NCBI GenBank assembly: GCA_025890175.1
Contig: JANPYM010000004.1
Location: forward strand, 1,309,134-1,373,133
Length of the DNA: 64,000 nt
Direction of reading: 5' to 3'
DNA from: Ciborinia camelliae
Lineage: Eukaryota > Ascomycota > Leotiomycetes > Helotiales > Sclerotiniaceae
The stretch's first letter is position 1; every line of letters starts with the position of its first letter. Of this stretch, positions 1 through 10,644 are shown piece after piece. The translations under genes were made by a program, and so were the position numbers. The notes beneath the pieces are model-generated. The model was not told the DNA's origin. It worked only from the letters and a program-made list of their open reading frames with translations, and searched no databases.

Positions 1-1112
1 ACAGCTTGCCATTCACTACTCGTAAGACCCAGTATCATCTTGGTTATTCTGTGTAAATCTTGAAGCATATCCGCCAAACTAAGTTTTGAAAGTTCTTGCT
101 CAATTTTCGAACGCATGGTTTTGGAAACTTCCATACTGTCGCATTGTTCAGGATTTCAATCGCAAATGATCAGGCCTATGAAGTTCTCAGTAAGTTCTCA
201 GTAAGTTCAGGCAGTCAACGGTGGAATCATTGGCTACTCAAAAAAAAAATTGCGCGTACCGGTCACCAATGTTTCGCTCTTCGACGATAACCAGAACGTA
301 ACATGCTCTTCCGAGGTGACCAAATTACCGTGGCAAAATGTACTTCTTTTATTTTGAAGTTCACGGATAGATTTGACGTTGCTGCGAATGTAGCATCGTT
401 GATAGGGTATAACCACATGAGACTGTTTCACGCTTCTACTTGGGAGTAAGAAAGCAACATCGTCACTGACACGTTGAGCATGATCTCTGAAAACATCGAT
501 GCCACAACTTAATAATCGACTCACTACTGGCACCGCATGAATTGAGATATCTTGTAAAATGTACAAACGCACAGTCTTTTCTTGGGGTGGAGGTTTCTTT
601 AGATGGGTTGACAACTAATCCGTGTCCATGAGTATGATTTTATCGCTCTGACCTTGAGCCACAAAATTTAGAACATGCATATCAATGGTGAATGGATTTG
701 GAGGAGATTCGAGAGATGCTCTTGAATTGTGGGTGAAGTTGCTTCGAGATGGTTTAAACTGCCAAGCTCCTAAGTGGTTTGACAGCTCTCCGTAGGGATC
801 CCAGAAAAGCTCCTTTATATTTTGAGATATGCGGTTCCCATCATCTTCTTCACTTGTATGAGGAATGGTGTCTTTGAGGTCGTCGTCGTTTGTATCAGCA
901 TGTGTCGTCCCGGGTCTGGTAGGAACATATACAGTCACAGAGCCCTGTTCCTCCGAGCCTCGAAGATCTTCTTCATTCCAAAACTGGGCTGGAATTAAAC
1001 TCGCCCGCTGAGAATTCGTTAAGGATCGATTCCAGGTGGTGCTTGGGCCACGCCATGCCGCCTTGCGTGCCGTACGTTTGATCCTGTAAAGATTAAAATC
1101 ATTTTGGGCCAT
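1..1112 (-). pseudogene. CorA-like fungal protein, 3'-truncated by window edge, with in-frame TAG
   Basis: A reading frame begins at an ATG (1112-1110) and runs 165 codons to a TAG at 617-615. The same frame then stays open for about 125 more codons to near 237. The part after the stop (RLYILQDIS, then a segment ending GIDVFRDHAQ) resembles the N-terminal region of fungal CorA-like Mg2+-transporter-family proteins, where an RL-(hydrophobic)-EDLS motif precedes an F-x-x-H segment. The true transmembrane CorA end would lie left of the window. A further open stretch on the same strand (about 135-1) may be the next exon; a candidate intron (GT at 259-258, AG at 137-136) does not join the frames cleanly. 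No intron of normal size removes the TAG: the only frame-keeping option is 48 nt with a weak GTGGCT donor. It could be a pseudogene, a sequencing difference or a recoded stop. Family assignment is tentative. Confidence 0.42.
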
Positions 1113-2074
1113 GATATATAGTTTTTCGAGGTCGATTTAAGTGTCGCGAAGTTCTCGAGTTACAGGATAGGAATGTCAAAAAACTTGAGTCTCTGAATAA
1201 ATGAGATACATCCTGGACTTTCATAACATGCAGCTGGCCATTTTCAGCCTCCTGGTACTACCTAGGTACATAAGAAGGCCCACGGGTTCACCGAGTCCAT
1301 ATCAACTGTGATCGGAAATGGACTTCCAAGTTCCCATGCCAATTCTGTATATTCACACCAATGAGAGAGAATACAGTTTCGCCAGTGCGTTCCTTTGCGC
1401 TCCATGTAAATGAATGTTTGAATATATTCATATGTATACCTAGGTAGGTAGGTATATACCTATCATGAAAGTTTTGTACGGGGCTATATTTGGAGTTTTG
1501 TCGGTAAAAGTCCGGGGTAGCTTCAAACCAAATAATATCAAAAGTTTTGTTGCATATCTATAAGAAATTATCATTTTTGAAAAAGTGGTCTAACTCAGAT
1601 TTTCCGACAGTTTTGAAATCAGAAAATTTTCTGAAATTCAATTTGTATGACGCATATGATGGCTAGAGGGTTGGTTGGGGAGCAAATGGTGATTTTGTAC
1701 GGATTTTCAGAAATTTCAATTTTTTACGCTAGTGCAATACACTACACGTGCCTCATTTACACGTGCAGAACTAGAACCACCTCTTCTGAGCAGAGCTTCC
1801 AAGACGGAACCTCAAGTGTTTGAAGCCCTTCACTATGGTTTCATCCCCCAACATTAAATCATTACAGTAACACCAAAATGTGTCCAAAGTATTCCAATTG
1901 CTACAAAAACCTTTGCCTTCATGTCCAAATACTAATATATCAGACTCACTAATATCAAAAATACAATAATAATCATGCCTAATTTCTTCGGACATTTCAA
2001 TCTGCAAGTCATACAAACCTCCTTCATCCCCTCACTTACCCGAGCTCTTGAAGCTAATCTCTCTCCCTCTCCAG
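1113..2074. other. intergenic, presumed to hold the SDR first exon
   Basis: No convincing gene is visible. It contains a TACCTAGGTA palindrome followed by GTAG repeats (about 1437-1460). The first coding exon of the downstream dehydrogenase must lie here, because that gene has no usable ATG in its main exon. I could not place it with confidence. Confidence 0.5.
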
Positions 2075-3217
2075 TCCCAACGATTTCCTCGGTCGCTTCT
2101 TGAAGTCTCAATTTAAGACCCTCCCATACCCAGATACCTCGTTTGCGGGCCAAACAATAATCATAACCGGAGCAAACACAGGCCTTGGTCTTGAAGCAGC
2201 TCGACACATCGTTCGACTCGGTGCCGCACGAGTAATCCTCGCATGTCGCACCCTCTCAAAAGGCGAAGCTGCCGCTGCTTCGATTTCCGCCTCTTTCCCT
2301 AAGTCCAAAACCACCATCGACGTATGGCAAGTCGACCTTACTTCATATGCCTCCGTCAAAGAGTTCTGCGCCAAAGTAAACCAGCTGGACCGGTTAGACG
2401 TAGTGCTCGAGAATGCAGGGTTGGCGGTACCGAAATACGAAGAATTCGAGGGGATGGAAAGCACCGTGACGGTTAATGTGTTGAGTACATTTTTAATGGC
2501 GTTATTGGTGTTGCCGAAGTTGAGAGAGTGTGCTGCGAAGTTTAATATCACTCCGAGATTGACCATTGTGGCAAGTGATGCGCATGAACAGGTATGTTCC
2601 TCTCATCTCTTTGCTCACGACTGGGATGAATGTGAGAGCGCTCAATGTTTGGATTTGGTGTATAAATTGGGCATTGTCTCATGAAGTTTTGAAGTTACGG
2701 CCTTGTTATTTGGTCATGCCAGGAACATTCAATATCTAACAGAACCCTTTCTCAGGCCCTCTTCAAAGAACAGTATTTCCCCACTATCCTCCCTGCCCTC
2801 AAAACTCCCAAATTCCAACAAGACCGCTATAACGTTTCTAAACTTCTCGAAATCCTCATTATCCGCGAACTCGCGCCCAGACTCTCTGAATCTGAAAAAG
2901 AACCAATAATACTCAATACACTTACGCCCGGATTCTGTCACTCGGAACTTATGCGCCATGCTGTGTTCCCCTTGAATATTTTTACAAGGATTGGTAAATC
3001 ATTAATGGCGAGAACAACAGAGGTAGGCAGTAGGACTTTAGTCGCAGCAGCCGCTGCCGGGCAGGAGAGTCACGGGCATTATATGGTGGATTGTGCGGTG
3101 AGTGAGCCCAGTAAATATGTGAGGAGTGAGAAGGGAAAGAATGCTCAGATCAGGGTTTATGCGGAGGTTATGGACGCATTGGAGGAGATCGAACCGGGAA
3201 TTACGAAGAACATATAG
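2075..3217 (+). CDS. short-chain dehydrogenase/reductase (5' end incomplete)
   Basis: A classical NAD(P)-dependent SDR with a Rossmann fold. Motifs are in order: the dinucleotide loop TGANTGLG, the structural ENAG, the catalytic Ser in TIVASDAHE, and the active-site Tyr/Lys in RYNVSKLLE. Two exons are clear: about 2075-2591 and 2756-3217. The intron at 2592-2755 starts GTATGT, and its acceptor is TTTCTCAG; the exons join in phase 0. From codon 2100 to the stop the protein is about 317 residues, near the usual 320-340 for this fungal family. The frame upstream of 2100 reads DFLGRFLKSQ, typical of these N-termini, but meets a stop at 2055 before any ATG. A small 5' exon is therefore required, with an acceptor probably at CCAG (2071-2074). 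Substrate cannot be told from sequence. Confidence 0.85.
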
Positions 3218-3278
3218 GAGTTTTAACATTTACATCTTTTTCATTTATAAATGATCCATATTTTCTCGCCGAATCAAC

Positions 3279-4471
3279 TCATGGTTCCAGAACTCCCTCC
3301 AACTCATAACTCCCACTCGACCCTCTCACAGACCCAGGACTTCTTTCATAATACCACAATGCGCCTTTAGTAGTCGCACAACTACTAACACTCCCTCCAT
3401 TTATATCCGCGCCCACAGGCTTCTTCTTCCCATCCTGCACCCGTCCAAGCACGTGAAAATAATACCACATCTCACTAACAACCGTACGCCCATTATCCGT
3501 ACTATTTGCCCCGGCAGCCGTGGTATTAAATCTCGGTCCCGAACAACCTATATAAGGCACTGCGCCAACTTCCTTCTTCAATGCCGATTGGAGGGAAGAG
3601 AGTGTGTATGTAGTTGTGTTTGAAGGAACTATTTTATGTTTGGAGAGATAGTCGAATGTTGGAAGTGTGGAGAAATAGGAAATGGTGGTGGTGTAGAAGG
3701 AGATGAGGTCGGCATAAGGTGTGCTGTTGTAAGTTGGGCCGTAGCAGGGGGTATCGAAGGTGGAGAAACATGTGGCATGTTTCGAGAATTCGTGGGCCCA
3801 GAGGTACCAGTTTGGGGTATTTTGGGCGATCCAGAATCTGGGGTTTGGGGTTAGTGGGATTGGGGAAAAGGAAGAACAGAGAGGGAGTGTTACTTGTTCA
3901 TATAGGCAAGGAGATCATATTTTCCGTATTGCTCGATGATGGTAGAGATGGGAGTGCCGATATAGGGAGGCACAGGTGTACCGCTAGATGTCCCGGTTGT
4001 GGTGTTTGGGGATGGTACGGGGTCATATTGACGGCTAGATATCTCAAGCGTGAGTCCCATACAATAACGACATTGCAATACATGACATACCTCAAATCAC
4101 AATATTGCGTATAAGACCCATTACAAAAGTCCGGCCAAAGACCATGTAAAGACCAAGAATCCTGCGGAAGCAATTGACCCTCGGATTCACGTCCCGTATA
4201 AGTATCCCAGAATTGGGTACTGAGAACCAAACCTCCAAATGTTTCCGTGCAGCAGGAGTCTGTAATGCTGGGAGAAGCATTTGCGGAACAGGATAGATAC
4301 GGTTTTGCTTATTTTTGTTATTGGTGCCAATTGTGAGGAAGGCGTTTTGGATGAGTACTTACTCAATTCACAGGTATGGTTGAGATTACTTTCTCCATAC
4401 AACGACGCATGCACGCCTTGAAGAACCAGGGGGGCGAGAAAAGCAGAGATCTTCATACTCTGCATCATCAT
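3279..4471 (-). CDS. secreted ribonuclease T2
   Basis: An RNase T2 endoribonuclease that cleaves single-stranded RNA through a 2',3'-cyclic phosphate. Four exons: 4471-4363, 4307-4091, 4034-3894 and 3837-3279, with introns of 55-56 nt. They join to 341 residues. The N-terminus (MKISAFLAPLVLQGVHA) is a signal peptide; three Met codons at 4471-4463 leave the exact start open. Both active-site blocks are intact: CAS1 WSLHGLWPDFCNG and CAS2 WAHEFSKHATC, with the catalytic His residues, Glu and Lys. Cysteine pairs expected of the family (SCSAN, DSCCTETFGG, TPCYGP) and several N-glycosylation sequons are present. The C-terminal extension of about 100 residues after the catalytic core fits fungal enzymes. 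It is convergent with the SDR, 61 bp apart. Confidence 0.93.
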
Positions 4472-5072
4472 GACCTTTTGAGAAATTGATTCCAGAAAAA
4501 CTGAAGACAAAAACGGATGAAGACAAAAACCTTGGATATATATATATATAATCTTGGCTTTCAGTTAAAAATAAGCAGAGCAAACTTTTGGGCCGCTTCG
4601 GTCACATTGAACTACTGTAGTGTACTAGGTAGAGGTACTATACTCCGGACTATGCATGCAATATCGTATAGGGGTTCTTGCCGAATCTGGAGATTGTGCC
4701 CAGCAGACAGTTAGCATTGTATATAACGGGAAGAAATACTCGAGTAATGAGCGTACAGGAACTTATCGATGGCCGGGAAGTTTTGAAATCAGAGGCAGGT
4801 GCTCAGGAACAAGATGCAGTGCAACGGCCCCTCATAGATAAATATCACACGTGGGGTAGGTGATGGGTCAGGATTTAGAAAAGATATCGGAATTCCCCAG
4901 GAAAAATCACACCTGCCTTTATAGGCAAGGGTAATTGATCGCCAAGAGAAGTGGGTATTTTCATATTTTCATTGCTGCTTCTCAGCTGTCATTATTATTT
5001 GTACATATCAGCATTGCAATAATGGGTATTTGCATTATTGTGCAATAAGCTGTGCATTAGGCTAGAAATATA

Positions 5073-5656
5073 ATCGCGGGTCTCCCCACTTTAGCTTATT
5101 TTGAGCCAGCTCACGCTTAAGCGGGCGAACGTGAACTCGCGCGCGAAACCTATTTCGCGTTTCATTATATAAAAATGAGGTTATTCCCAAATTTTGAAAG
5201 CTATAATAGGAATTTTGAAATTTTGATTTCAAAAAATAAAATTTCAAACTTTAATCTATTATATTACAAAATTTCAAATTTTCAAATTCAAAATTGATTG
5301 TTTTGTACAATTTTGAAATTTTATGTTTAAATCAAAAAAATGTTTAAAAATATTAAAATATTATATAAAAATAAAATTATTTCCAAATTTTGAAAGCTAT
5401 AATAGGAATTTTGAAATTTTAATTTCAAAAAATAAAATTTCAAATTTTAATCTATTATATTACAAAATTTCAAATTTTCAAATTCAAAATTGATTATACT
5501 GTACAATTTTGAAATTTAAAATTTAAAATTTTGTTGATTTTGATAGCAATTTTGGTAGCAATTTGGAACGCGAAATAGGTTTCGCGCGCGAGTTCACGTT
5601 CGCCCACTGAAGCGTGAGCGATGCTCAAATAAAGCTACAGTGGGGCGACCCACGAT
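5073..5656. mobile_element. non-autonomous TIR element (MITE-like), TA target duplication
   Basis: A 584-bp element with imperfect terminal inverted repeats of about 90 bp (5073-5163 and 5567-5656). The outer ends read ATCGCGGGTCTCCCCACT on the left and, reverse-complemented, ATCGTGGGTCGCCCCACT on the right. The inner part of both arms carries the same GC-rich block (GAACTCGCGCGCGAAACC). TA dinucleotides flank it at 5071-5072 and 5657-5658, as for Tc1/mariner-type insertion. The interior is strongly AT-rich and encodes nothing. Confidence 0.85.
5165..5516. repeat. internal direct duplication within the TIR element
   Basis: Two near-identical AT-rich copies, about 5165-5323 and 5361-5516 (offset 196 bp), lie between the terminal repeats. 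Both start TTATATAAAAAT and contain CCAAATTTTGAAAGCTATAA. Confidence 0.85.
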
Positions 5657-5866
5657 TACATAGAATAGAAACTTGTTGTTGGCAAGCTGCCGGTATATTG
5701 TCGTATGTTCAACGCTATTATAAATTCGAAAATTTTCAAAATGCTTACGCTTTTATTTTGTGCTTCCAAACAGTTTGATAATATGTACAAGAAAACATGA
5801 ATTCATTCATCTTCATGAGTCGTAATTAGAGTTTGGTATCTTCAATAATAAAAGTTTCCGCCATGT

Positions 5867-7450
5867 TCAACCTCTTCCAAATCTTCGATCAAAGAGTTTG
5901 AGCACACCCATAACACTTGCAGCCTCCACTTCTATGGGCGCTCTTCCGGCGTGTTGTAATTGTGTAGCATGAAGACGGCCCAGCCACGTATTCAATTCAT
6001 CACTAGCTTGATCGAAATTCTTGTGGGTAGAAAGAGTCTTATAGGTTTCCGCAACAGACAAGCTTGGGGGTGGTTCTGATGAAGGAGCCGGTTGCATTGT
6101 TTTGCAACAGCCACCACCAGAAGAATTACCACCGCAGCATCCATCAGGTGGAGATGAACTTGAAGACGCTTTCATTGCTGCAAGTGACCGACAGAATAAT
6201 CCCGACTTTGGATCACTCATACATTGTTTGCAAGTTCCAGGGCCATTGGCACAAGAATTTGAAGTTGGCGTGGCAGTGACTGGACGATGCATATGATTGG
6301 GTTGCATAGACGGGAGCTTAGTTTGAGTGTTTTCAACATCTGTGTCTGATGGTGGAGGTGTAACTTCATTAAGTAAAGGTGCAAGACGATTCTCGCGCTC
6401 TCTTTCATGTGCGGCATTAGCTTCAGCTGCTGCTGCGGCACACATACAATATGTTCCTTGTTCACAGAAGCCACATGATTCAATAGGTCGTGTCATGATC
6501 TGAAGTGGGGGCGATGGCTCGCGAATGGCTGGTTGTCTTCGCGAGGAGAATTGAGCAGTAAAATCAATCTCGAGGGGAGAAGAAGGCCTAGATGACAAAC
6601 GAGCACGTTTCTCTGCAACACCATCTGTTGTAGGAGAATGTGCTCTCTTCAAATCCATGCTAGCATCCTTAAGGGTTTCCTCCAAGCACTGGCAATGAGT
6701 ATCAGGGCTGCAGTTGCCGCAACCTTGAATAGCCATCGCATATACCTCTTCAACACAAGCACATTGACCCGTAGACTTGCAACCGCCACATCCGATTTCA
6801 TTTGATTCCTCAATATCTGGAACAAATGGACTTTGTTGTAGTCGTTGTTGTTGTTGCTGTTGTTGTGGCAGTGGCGGTAAGGTTTGCGTTGACTGGCGAT
6901 TCCGGCGTGGCGGAAGAGGAACAGCATCAGTGCTTGTGCTTTGAAATCCATTTCGAAGATATGCCAACTCTTTGAGTGCAGCTTCCTTCTCTCGTTTTTC
7001 ATAATCTGCAATTCGATCAAGGGTCTCGCATCGTAATCTCCACGATTGAAGTTCGCCATTGAATCGGGAAACCTCTGCCTCGAGTCTAGTAATCTTCAAC
7101 CTCATATCATTCTCGCGCCTTTGCTGATCTTCCTTCGCCTCCTCAAGCTGTTCCTCTAATTCACCTACTCGTGCAGCCCGTCGTTCTCTGAAAGCACGTT
7201 GAGCAGCTCTATTCTGAGCCTTTCGCTTTGTTGGTGGGGTATCAGTTGCAGGCTTCCGTCCAGGTTTCGGTCGGGGCGGAATAACCCATTCCTTCGTCGT
7301 CATGATAGTTGGGGTAGAGGCGCCCGATCCCGAAGCCGTAGTATTCATATTTGATATATTTCCAGTTTTGATGGCGAGAACAGGAGGAGCGGGTGCCAGG
7401 GCTGCTGGTGAACCAGCTGATGAAGGTGTAGACACAGCCGGTGAAGCCAT
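5867..7450 (-). CDS. hapX: HapX-type bZIP iron-response regulator
   Basis: A nuclear bZIP transcription factor that, in Aspergillus, works with the CCAAT-binding complex to repress iron-consuming genes in iron starvation and to activate iron detoxification in excess. The 527-residue protein starts at the ATG at 7450; the frame is open further upstream but without an ATG. The Hap4-like CCAAT-complex-binding segment (KEWVIPPRPKPGRKP, about 53-67) precedes a basic region (KRKAQNRAAQRAFRERR, about 75-91) and a coiled coil (about 95-145). Four cysteine-rich regions follow: GCGGCKSTGQCAC (about 220), GCGNCSPDTHCQC (about 243), SCGFCEQGTYCMC (about 325) and CKQCMSDPKSGLFC (about 407). A further Cys-rich patch, CCGGNSSGGGCC, follows. 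This order is diagnostic of HapX. It is divergent from COG2, with 1.2 kb between; a TGATAA GATA core lies at 7849-7854 in the promoter. Confidence 0.92.
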   Translation of the reverse strand: MASPAVSTPSSAGSPAALAPAPPVLAIKTGNISNMNTTASGSGASTPTIMTTKEWVIPPRPKPGRKPATDTPPTKRKAQNRAAQRAFRERRAARVGELEEQLEEAKEDQQRRENDMRLKITRLEAEVSRFNGELQSWRLRCETLDRIADYEKREKEAALKELAYLRNGFQSTSTDAVPLPPRRNRQSTQTLPPLPQQQQQQQRLQQSPFVPDIEESNEIGCGGCKSTGQCACVEEVYAMAIQGCGNCSPDTHCQCLEETLKDASMDLKRAHSPTTDGVAEKRARLSSRPSSPLEIDFTAQFSSRRQPAIREPSPPLQIMTRPIESCGFCEQGTYCMCAAAAAEANAAHERERENRLAPLLNEVTPPPSDTDVENTQTKLPSMQPNHMHRPVTATPTSNSCANGPGTCKQCMSDPKSGLFCRSLAAMKASSSSSPPDGCCGGNSSGGGCCKTMQPAPSSEPPPSLSVAETYKTLSTHKNFDQASDELNTWLGRLHATQLQHAGRAPIEVEAASVMGVLKLFDRRFGRG

Positions 7451-8657
7451 GGCTCGGGTTGTTGAATAGCCGATTGGCGAATTTGCCAATCGTAGAAGGT
7501 AGAGGATAAAGGAAGGTCACGAGATATGGGAGACTCTTAGGACCCGACTTTTTTTTCTGAACACACACCACGGACACAACAACTCGTTTGTATTTTGTAA
7601 AATTGGAATTGACTTTGCTGATAGAGGGGACGTTGAAGAATCGAAGTCGTGGCTCATCAGAAATGATAATTCTAGAGAAACTTTGAGGCAATGCAATAAT
7701 ACCAAACAACCGGTAACCAAATAAAGGACGAATGAGCTTTGTTTGTGAAATCAGATTACGAGTAGGTAGAAAGAGAGAATATGTAATAATGGGAGGGGGG
7801 ATGGATGGGGGATGGGGAACTGACTCTGAGAGATCAAAAAGATTAGATTGATAAAAAGTTAGCGTGAAAACCCTTATTAGTGTCACCTCAAATGGAAGCT
7901 AGTGCTCGTGCTAGCTTGAGTTGAAACTTGACAGACGGAAGGTACGTTGACTAGCCTACTCTGTACCTAGTAGACCCGACGCTACTTTCCGAAAATCGGC
8001 TTTACTAATTTGGTTTTCCATTCTACAGGCATGATGGATGCATCAAGTGAATCTTGCTAACCTCCTAACCTCATAACGCGTATAACCTCCGACTACATCC
8101 GACACCGACACCGACACCAACACCGACCATAACCTGACATATAAATTCAATTGTCATTACTCGTCAAGATATATCCAATCATAATTTCTATTACATACGG
8201 TTGAATTAAACTTGAATTAAACTGGAAAATCCCTTCAGGCCAAGAATCATCACCAATTTTGCATACGGTACCGGTATACCTTCGGGCGGTGGTTGTTCTG
8301 CGATTTGGGGTTGGAACTTGGCTTACCAGGGCTGAGCTTGCCGCATTTCGCAAGTCCACGGTTCGTTATCTGGGTCCGGGTCCGTCCTGTTATGTAATGC
8401 TCAGTGCTGATGAGTGCCTGATCAGCCTTCAAACGAAGAAGTGGTGTTCAGCATTATCATAGGTGGCGGAACGGATGAGGGCGGGTATATGAGCCACCAA
8501 CCAGCAGCAACCACAAGCATATCAAACCGATTCAAACGAAAAGAACAGAACTCGCAAAGGGCGATATTGGAACGTGATACACAAAAGTCCTGTTCGTAAG
8601 GTCGTGTCTTTTATCTCTGAACTTGATTGATTCGAAAATCTCTTACCATCGTCAAGT
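7451..8657. promoter_or_regulatory. divergent promoter region of hapX and COG2
   Basis: No gene is recognised. It contains a degenerate hexamer array (GACACC/GACACN units, about 8098-8127), one TGATAA GATA core (7849-7854) and a poly-T tract at about 7549-7556 in the hapX leader. An open stretch overlapping the hapX leader (7886-7450) lacks conserved features. Confidence 0.5.
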
Positions 8658-9521
8658 ATGAGTAAATTCTATTTTGGTGGAGGATCGGGTGATGTTTCCT
8701 CAGACGATGAGGACAATCTCCCATATCCCGAGGCCCTTCCCCGAAGCGATTTTCTGGCCCCAACTTTTGACGCACCAACCTATCTCTCTACGTTATCAGA
8801 TCGTCACCAGACTCTCGAGGATTTACGTTCCGACCTGCGTGAGCGTTCACAGGCTCTTTCAAAAGAATTATTGGACTTGGTGAACACCAATTATGAGCAA
8901 TTTCTAAGCTTGGGCTCGGACCTCAAGGGTGGAGAGGAGAAAGTTGAAGATGTTAGGGTGGGGCTCTTTGGTTTTAAAAGAGGTGTTGAGGATGTGAGAG
9001 GGAAGGTTAGAGAAAGGAAATCGGAGGTTGAGGGTCTCCTTGGTGAGAAGAAAAGTGTTAGTAAGGAGATAGCTTTGGGAAGAAAATTACTGGAGATTGA
9101 TTCAAGACTTGAGGAGCTAGAGGATATGTTAATGGTTTCGTCGCTCGGTCGATCACCAAATGGACTTGAGGATTCTTGGAGCGAAGATGAAGAAGACGAC
9201 GAAGAAGATGAACTGGCGGTTGATGGCGTTGTCAACGGAACAAGTACGAAGAAGCTTCAAAGATTTGTGCTGGACTATCGGAATGTTGAGCATCTATCAA
9301 CCACAATCGGGTTGGAACATCCATTCATCGCAGCCCAACAACCTCGATTACTGCGGCTGAAAAACACAATTGTTTTGGATTTGAATACTGCTCTCAAGCA
9401 GGCAATGTCTCTAAAAGAAGAGGGCAGACCACGGTTGGTCAAAATCATGGGTATATACCGTGATTTGGGGGCTGGCGATGAAGCGGTAAAGGTACTGAGA
9501 GATGTCAAATCGACACGATAA
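8658..9521 (+). CDS. COG2: conserved oligomeric Golgi complex subunit 2
   Basis: A subunit of lobe A of the COG tethering complex, which captures retrograde intra-Golgi vesicles. A single 287-codon exon starts at ATG 8658. The N-terminus, with an acidic patch (SSDDEDN) followed by LPYPEALPRSDFLAPTFD, is the typical fungal COG2 opening. The following heptad-rich region (DLRSDLRERSQALSKELL and onward to about residue 160) forms the coiled coil expected of this family. An acidic linker (EDEEDDEEDE, about 175-185) separates it from a C-terminal helical region. The length matches short fungal Cog2 proteins (yeast about 260). It is convergent with the mitochondrial L1 gene, 116 bp apart. Confidence 0.88.
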   Translation: MSKFYFGGGSGDVSSDDEDNLPYPEALPRSDFLAPTFDAPTYLSTLSDRHQTLEDLRSDLRERSQALSKELLDLVNTNYEQFLSLGSDLKGGEEKVEDVRVGLFGFKRGVEDVRGKVRERKSEVEGLLGEKKSVSKEIALGRKLLEIDSRLEELEDMLMVSSLGRSPNGLEDSWSEDEEDDEEDELAVDGVVNGTSTKKLQRFVLDYRNVEHLSTTIGLEHPFIAAQQPRLLRLKNTIVLDLNTALKQAMSLKEEGRPRLVKIMGIYRDLGAGDEAVKVLRDVKSTR

Positions 9522-9637
9522 ATGAACAATGCGTTGTATGGGTTCAGTTCAGGTTTGTAGTAATATACCCCCAGCCAAAAGAAATGAGACTTCGTAATAC
9601 AGTTAAAGTACAAATGTGCATGTCATGATATGTTATG

Positions 9638-10644
9638 CTATGATGAAGTGGATAAATCTCGAGGCGTCAGACTCGAGTTGAGATCTCTGAACTCCCCATT
9701 AAGAATGAACCCAGGTCCGTTTGTAGAGCTCAAAACCACCTCTACCAGCTCTTTGTTGATCTTATCACTCAGCTGTGCCATATCCTTCTTCACAGCCTCA
9801 ATAAATGCCTTAATATTTCGCTGCATCTCCTCTGGCGTGAAGGCGAGTTGACCGACTGCCATTCTTACGACACCCAGACGTTCTCGATATTCAGCACCGC
9901 CGATCAAATCCTTCAATACCAAACTTGGATCCTTCACAACGGTACCCGTCTTTGCACTTGGCATCAGTCCCTTAGGACCCAAAACTCGACCCAGCCCAGC
10001 TTTATTCATCTTTGCGAGAGAATCCGTTTGACAAATACATCGGTCGAACTCGATTCGACCAGCCTTTACAGCTTCAAATACTTCCTCTTCTCCAATTAAC
10101 GTTGCTCCTGCTTCTTTGGCCGATTCCGCATATTTCGAGTCCGGGGGGCAAATAACGCATATCCTTATATCGGTTTTGACCGGGTGTGGAAGTCGTAATC
10201 GATTTCGTACAACAGGACCGTTCTTGAGGGATTTCAGCTTCAGGTGTACTTCGTACTTGGAAGAAGCCGGGGGTCTTCCAACTTCGAATGCTCTTAAATA
10301 TCTATGTACTGCATTAGTAAAACTCCTTGAGTTATCGCAAGTGGTTGCACTAACCGCATGGCATCACACAATGTGAATGTTTCTGCATCTTTTGGGTCGT
10401 ACTGTAGATATGTAGTCCTTGGCTTCTTCTTCTTCTTTTCCGCTGTCTTCTTTTTGGAGAAGGACTTAGTAGGGCCGGTGAGAATGCCTGCCTTCTCCTT
10501 CTTGGACATAATCCTCTCTTTGAAGCCCTTGTGTCGGACTTGGACTATAGGTATCGAGGCTTTTGGAGTATGGAGTAGAGTTTGTCGTGCTGCAGACAGC
10601 GACAACCTGCTCATTTGAGCTAGGCATAATCCTGGAGTAGCCAT
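9638..10644 (-). CDS. MRPL1: mitochondrial large-subunit ribosomal protein uL1m
   Basis: Protein L1 of the mitochondrial 54S subunit, forming the L1 stalk near the E site. Two exons, 10644-10355 and 10301-9638, are separated by a 53-nt intron (GTTAGT donor, CATAG acceptor). The splice joins DAMR to YLRAFEVGRPP in frame, giving 317 residues. The N-terminus (MATPGLCLAQMSRLSLSAAR) is basic and hydroxylated, as expected for a mitochondrial presequence. A Lys-rich stretch (SFSKKKTAEKKKKKP) follows. The L1 signature is in the second exon: LGRVLGPKGLMPSAKTGTV, then the C-terminal fold ending SSTNGPGFILNGEF. It is divergent from glutamyl-tRNA synthetase across 231 bp. Confidence 0.92.

Larger units (their letters stand above)
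4472..5866. other. intergenic carrying a TIR element
   Basis: No gene is visible. The left half (4472-5072) holds only a short TA run near 4539-4550, in the RNase T2 promoter. 5073-5656 is the inverted-repeat element listed separately, and 5659-5866 is the 3' side of hapX. Confidence 0.6.

Noticed and set aside
1440..1760. Possible fourth TIR element in the AT-rich stretch before the SDR
   Set aside because: I searched for matching inverted ends and TA flanks by eye and found none.
7242..7886. Open minus-strand stretch overlapping the hapX start
   Set aside because: It is in a different frame from hapX, has no recognisable features and includes the hapX leader; read as chance.
8891..9235. 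Ser-rich minus-strand open frame
   Set aside because: It is the antisense shadow of the acidic, Glu/Asp-rich part of COG2.
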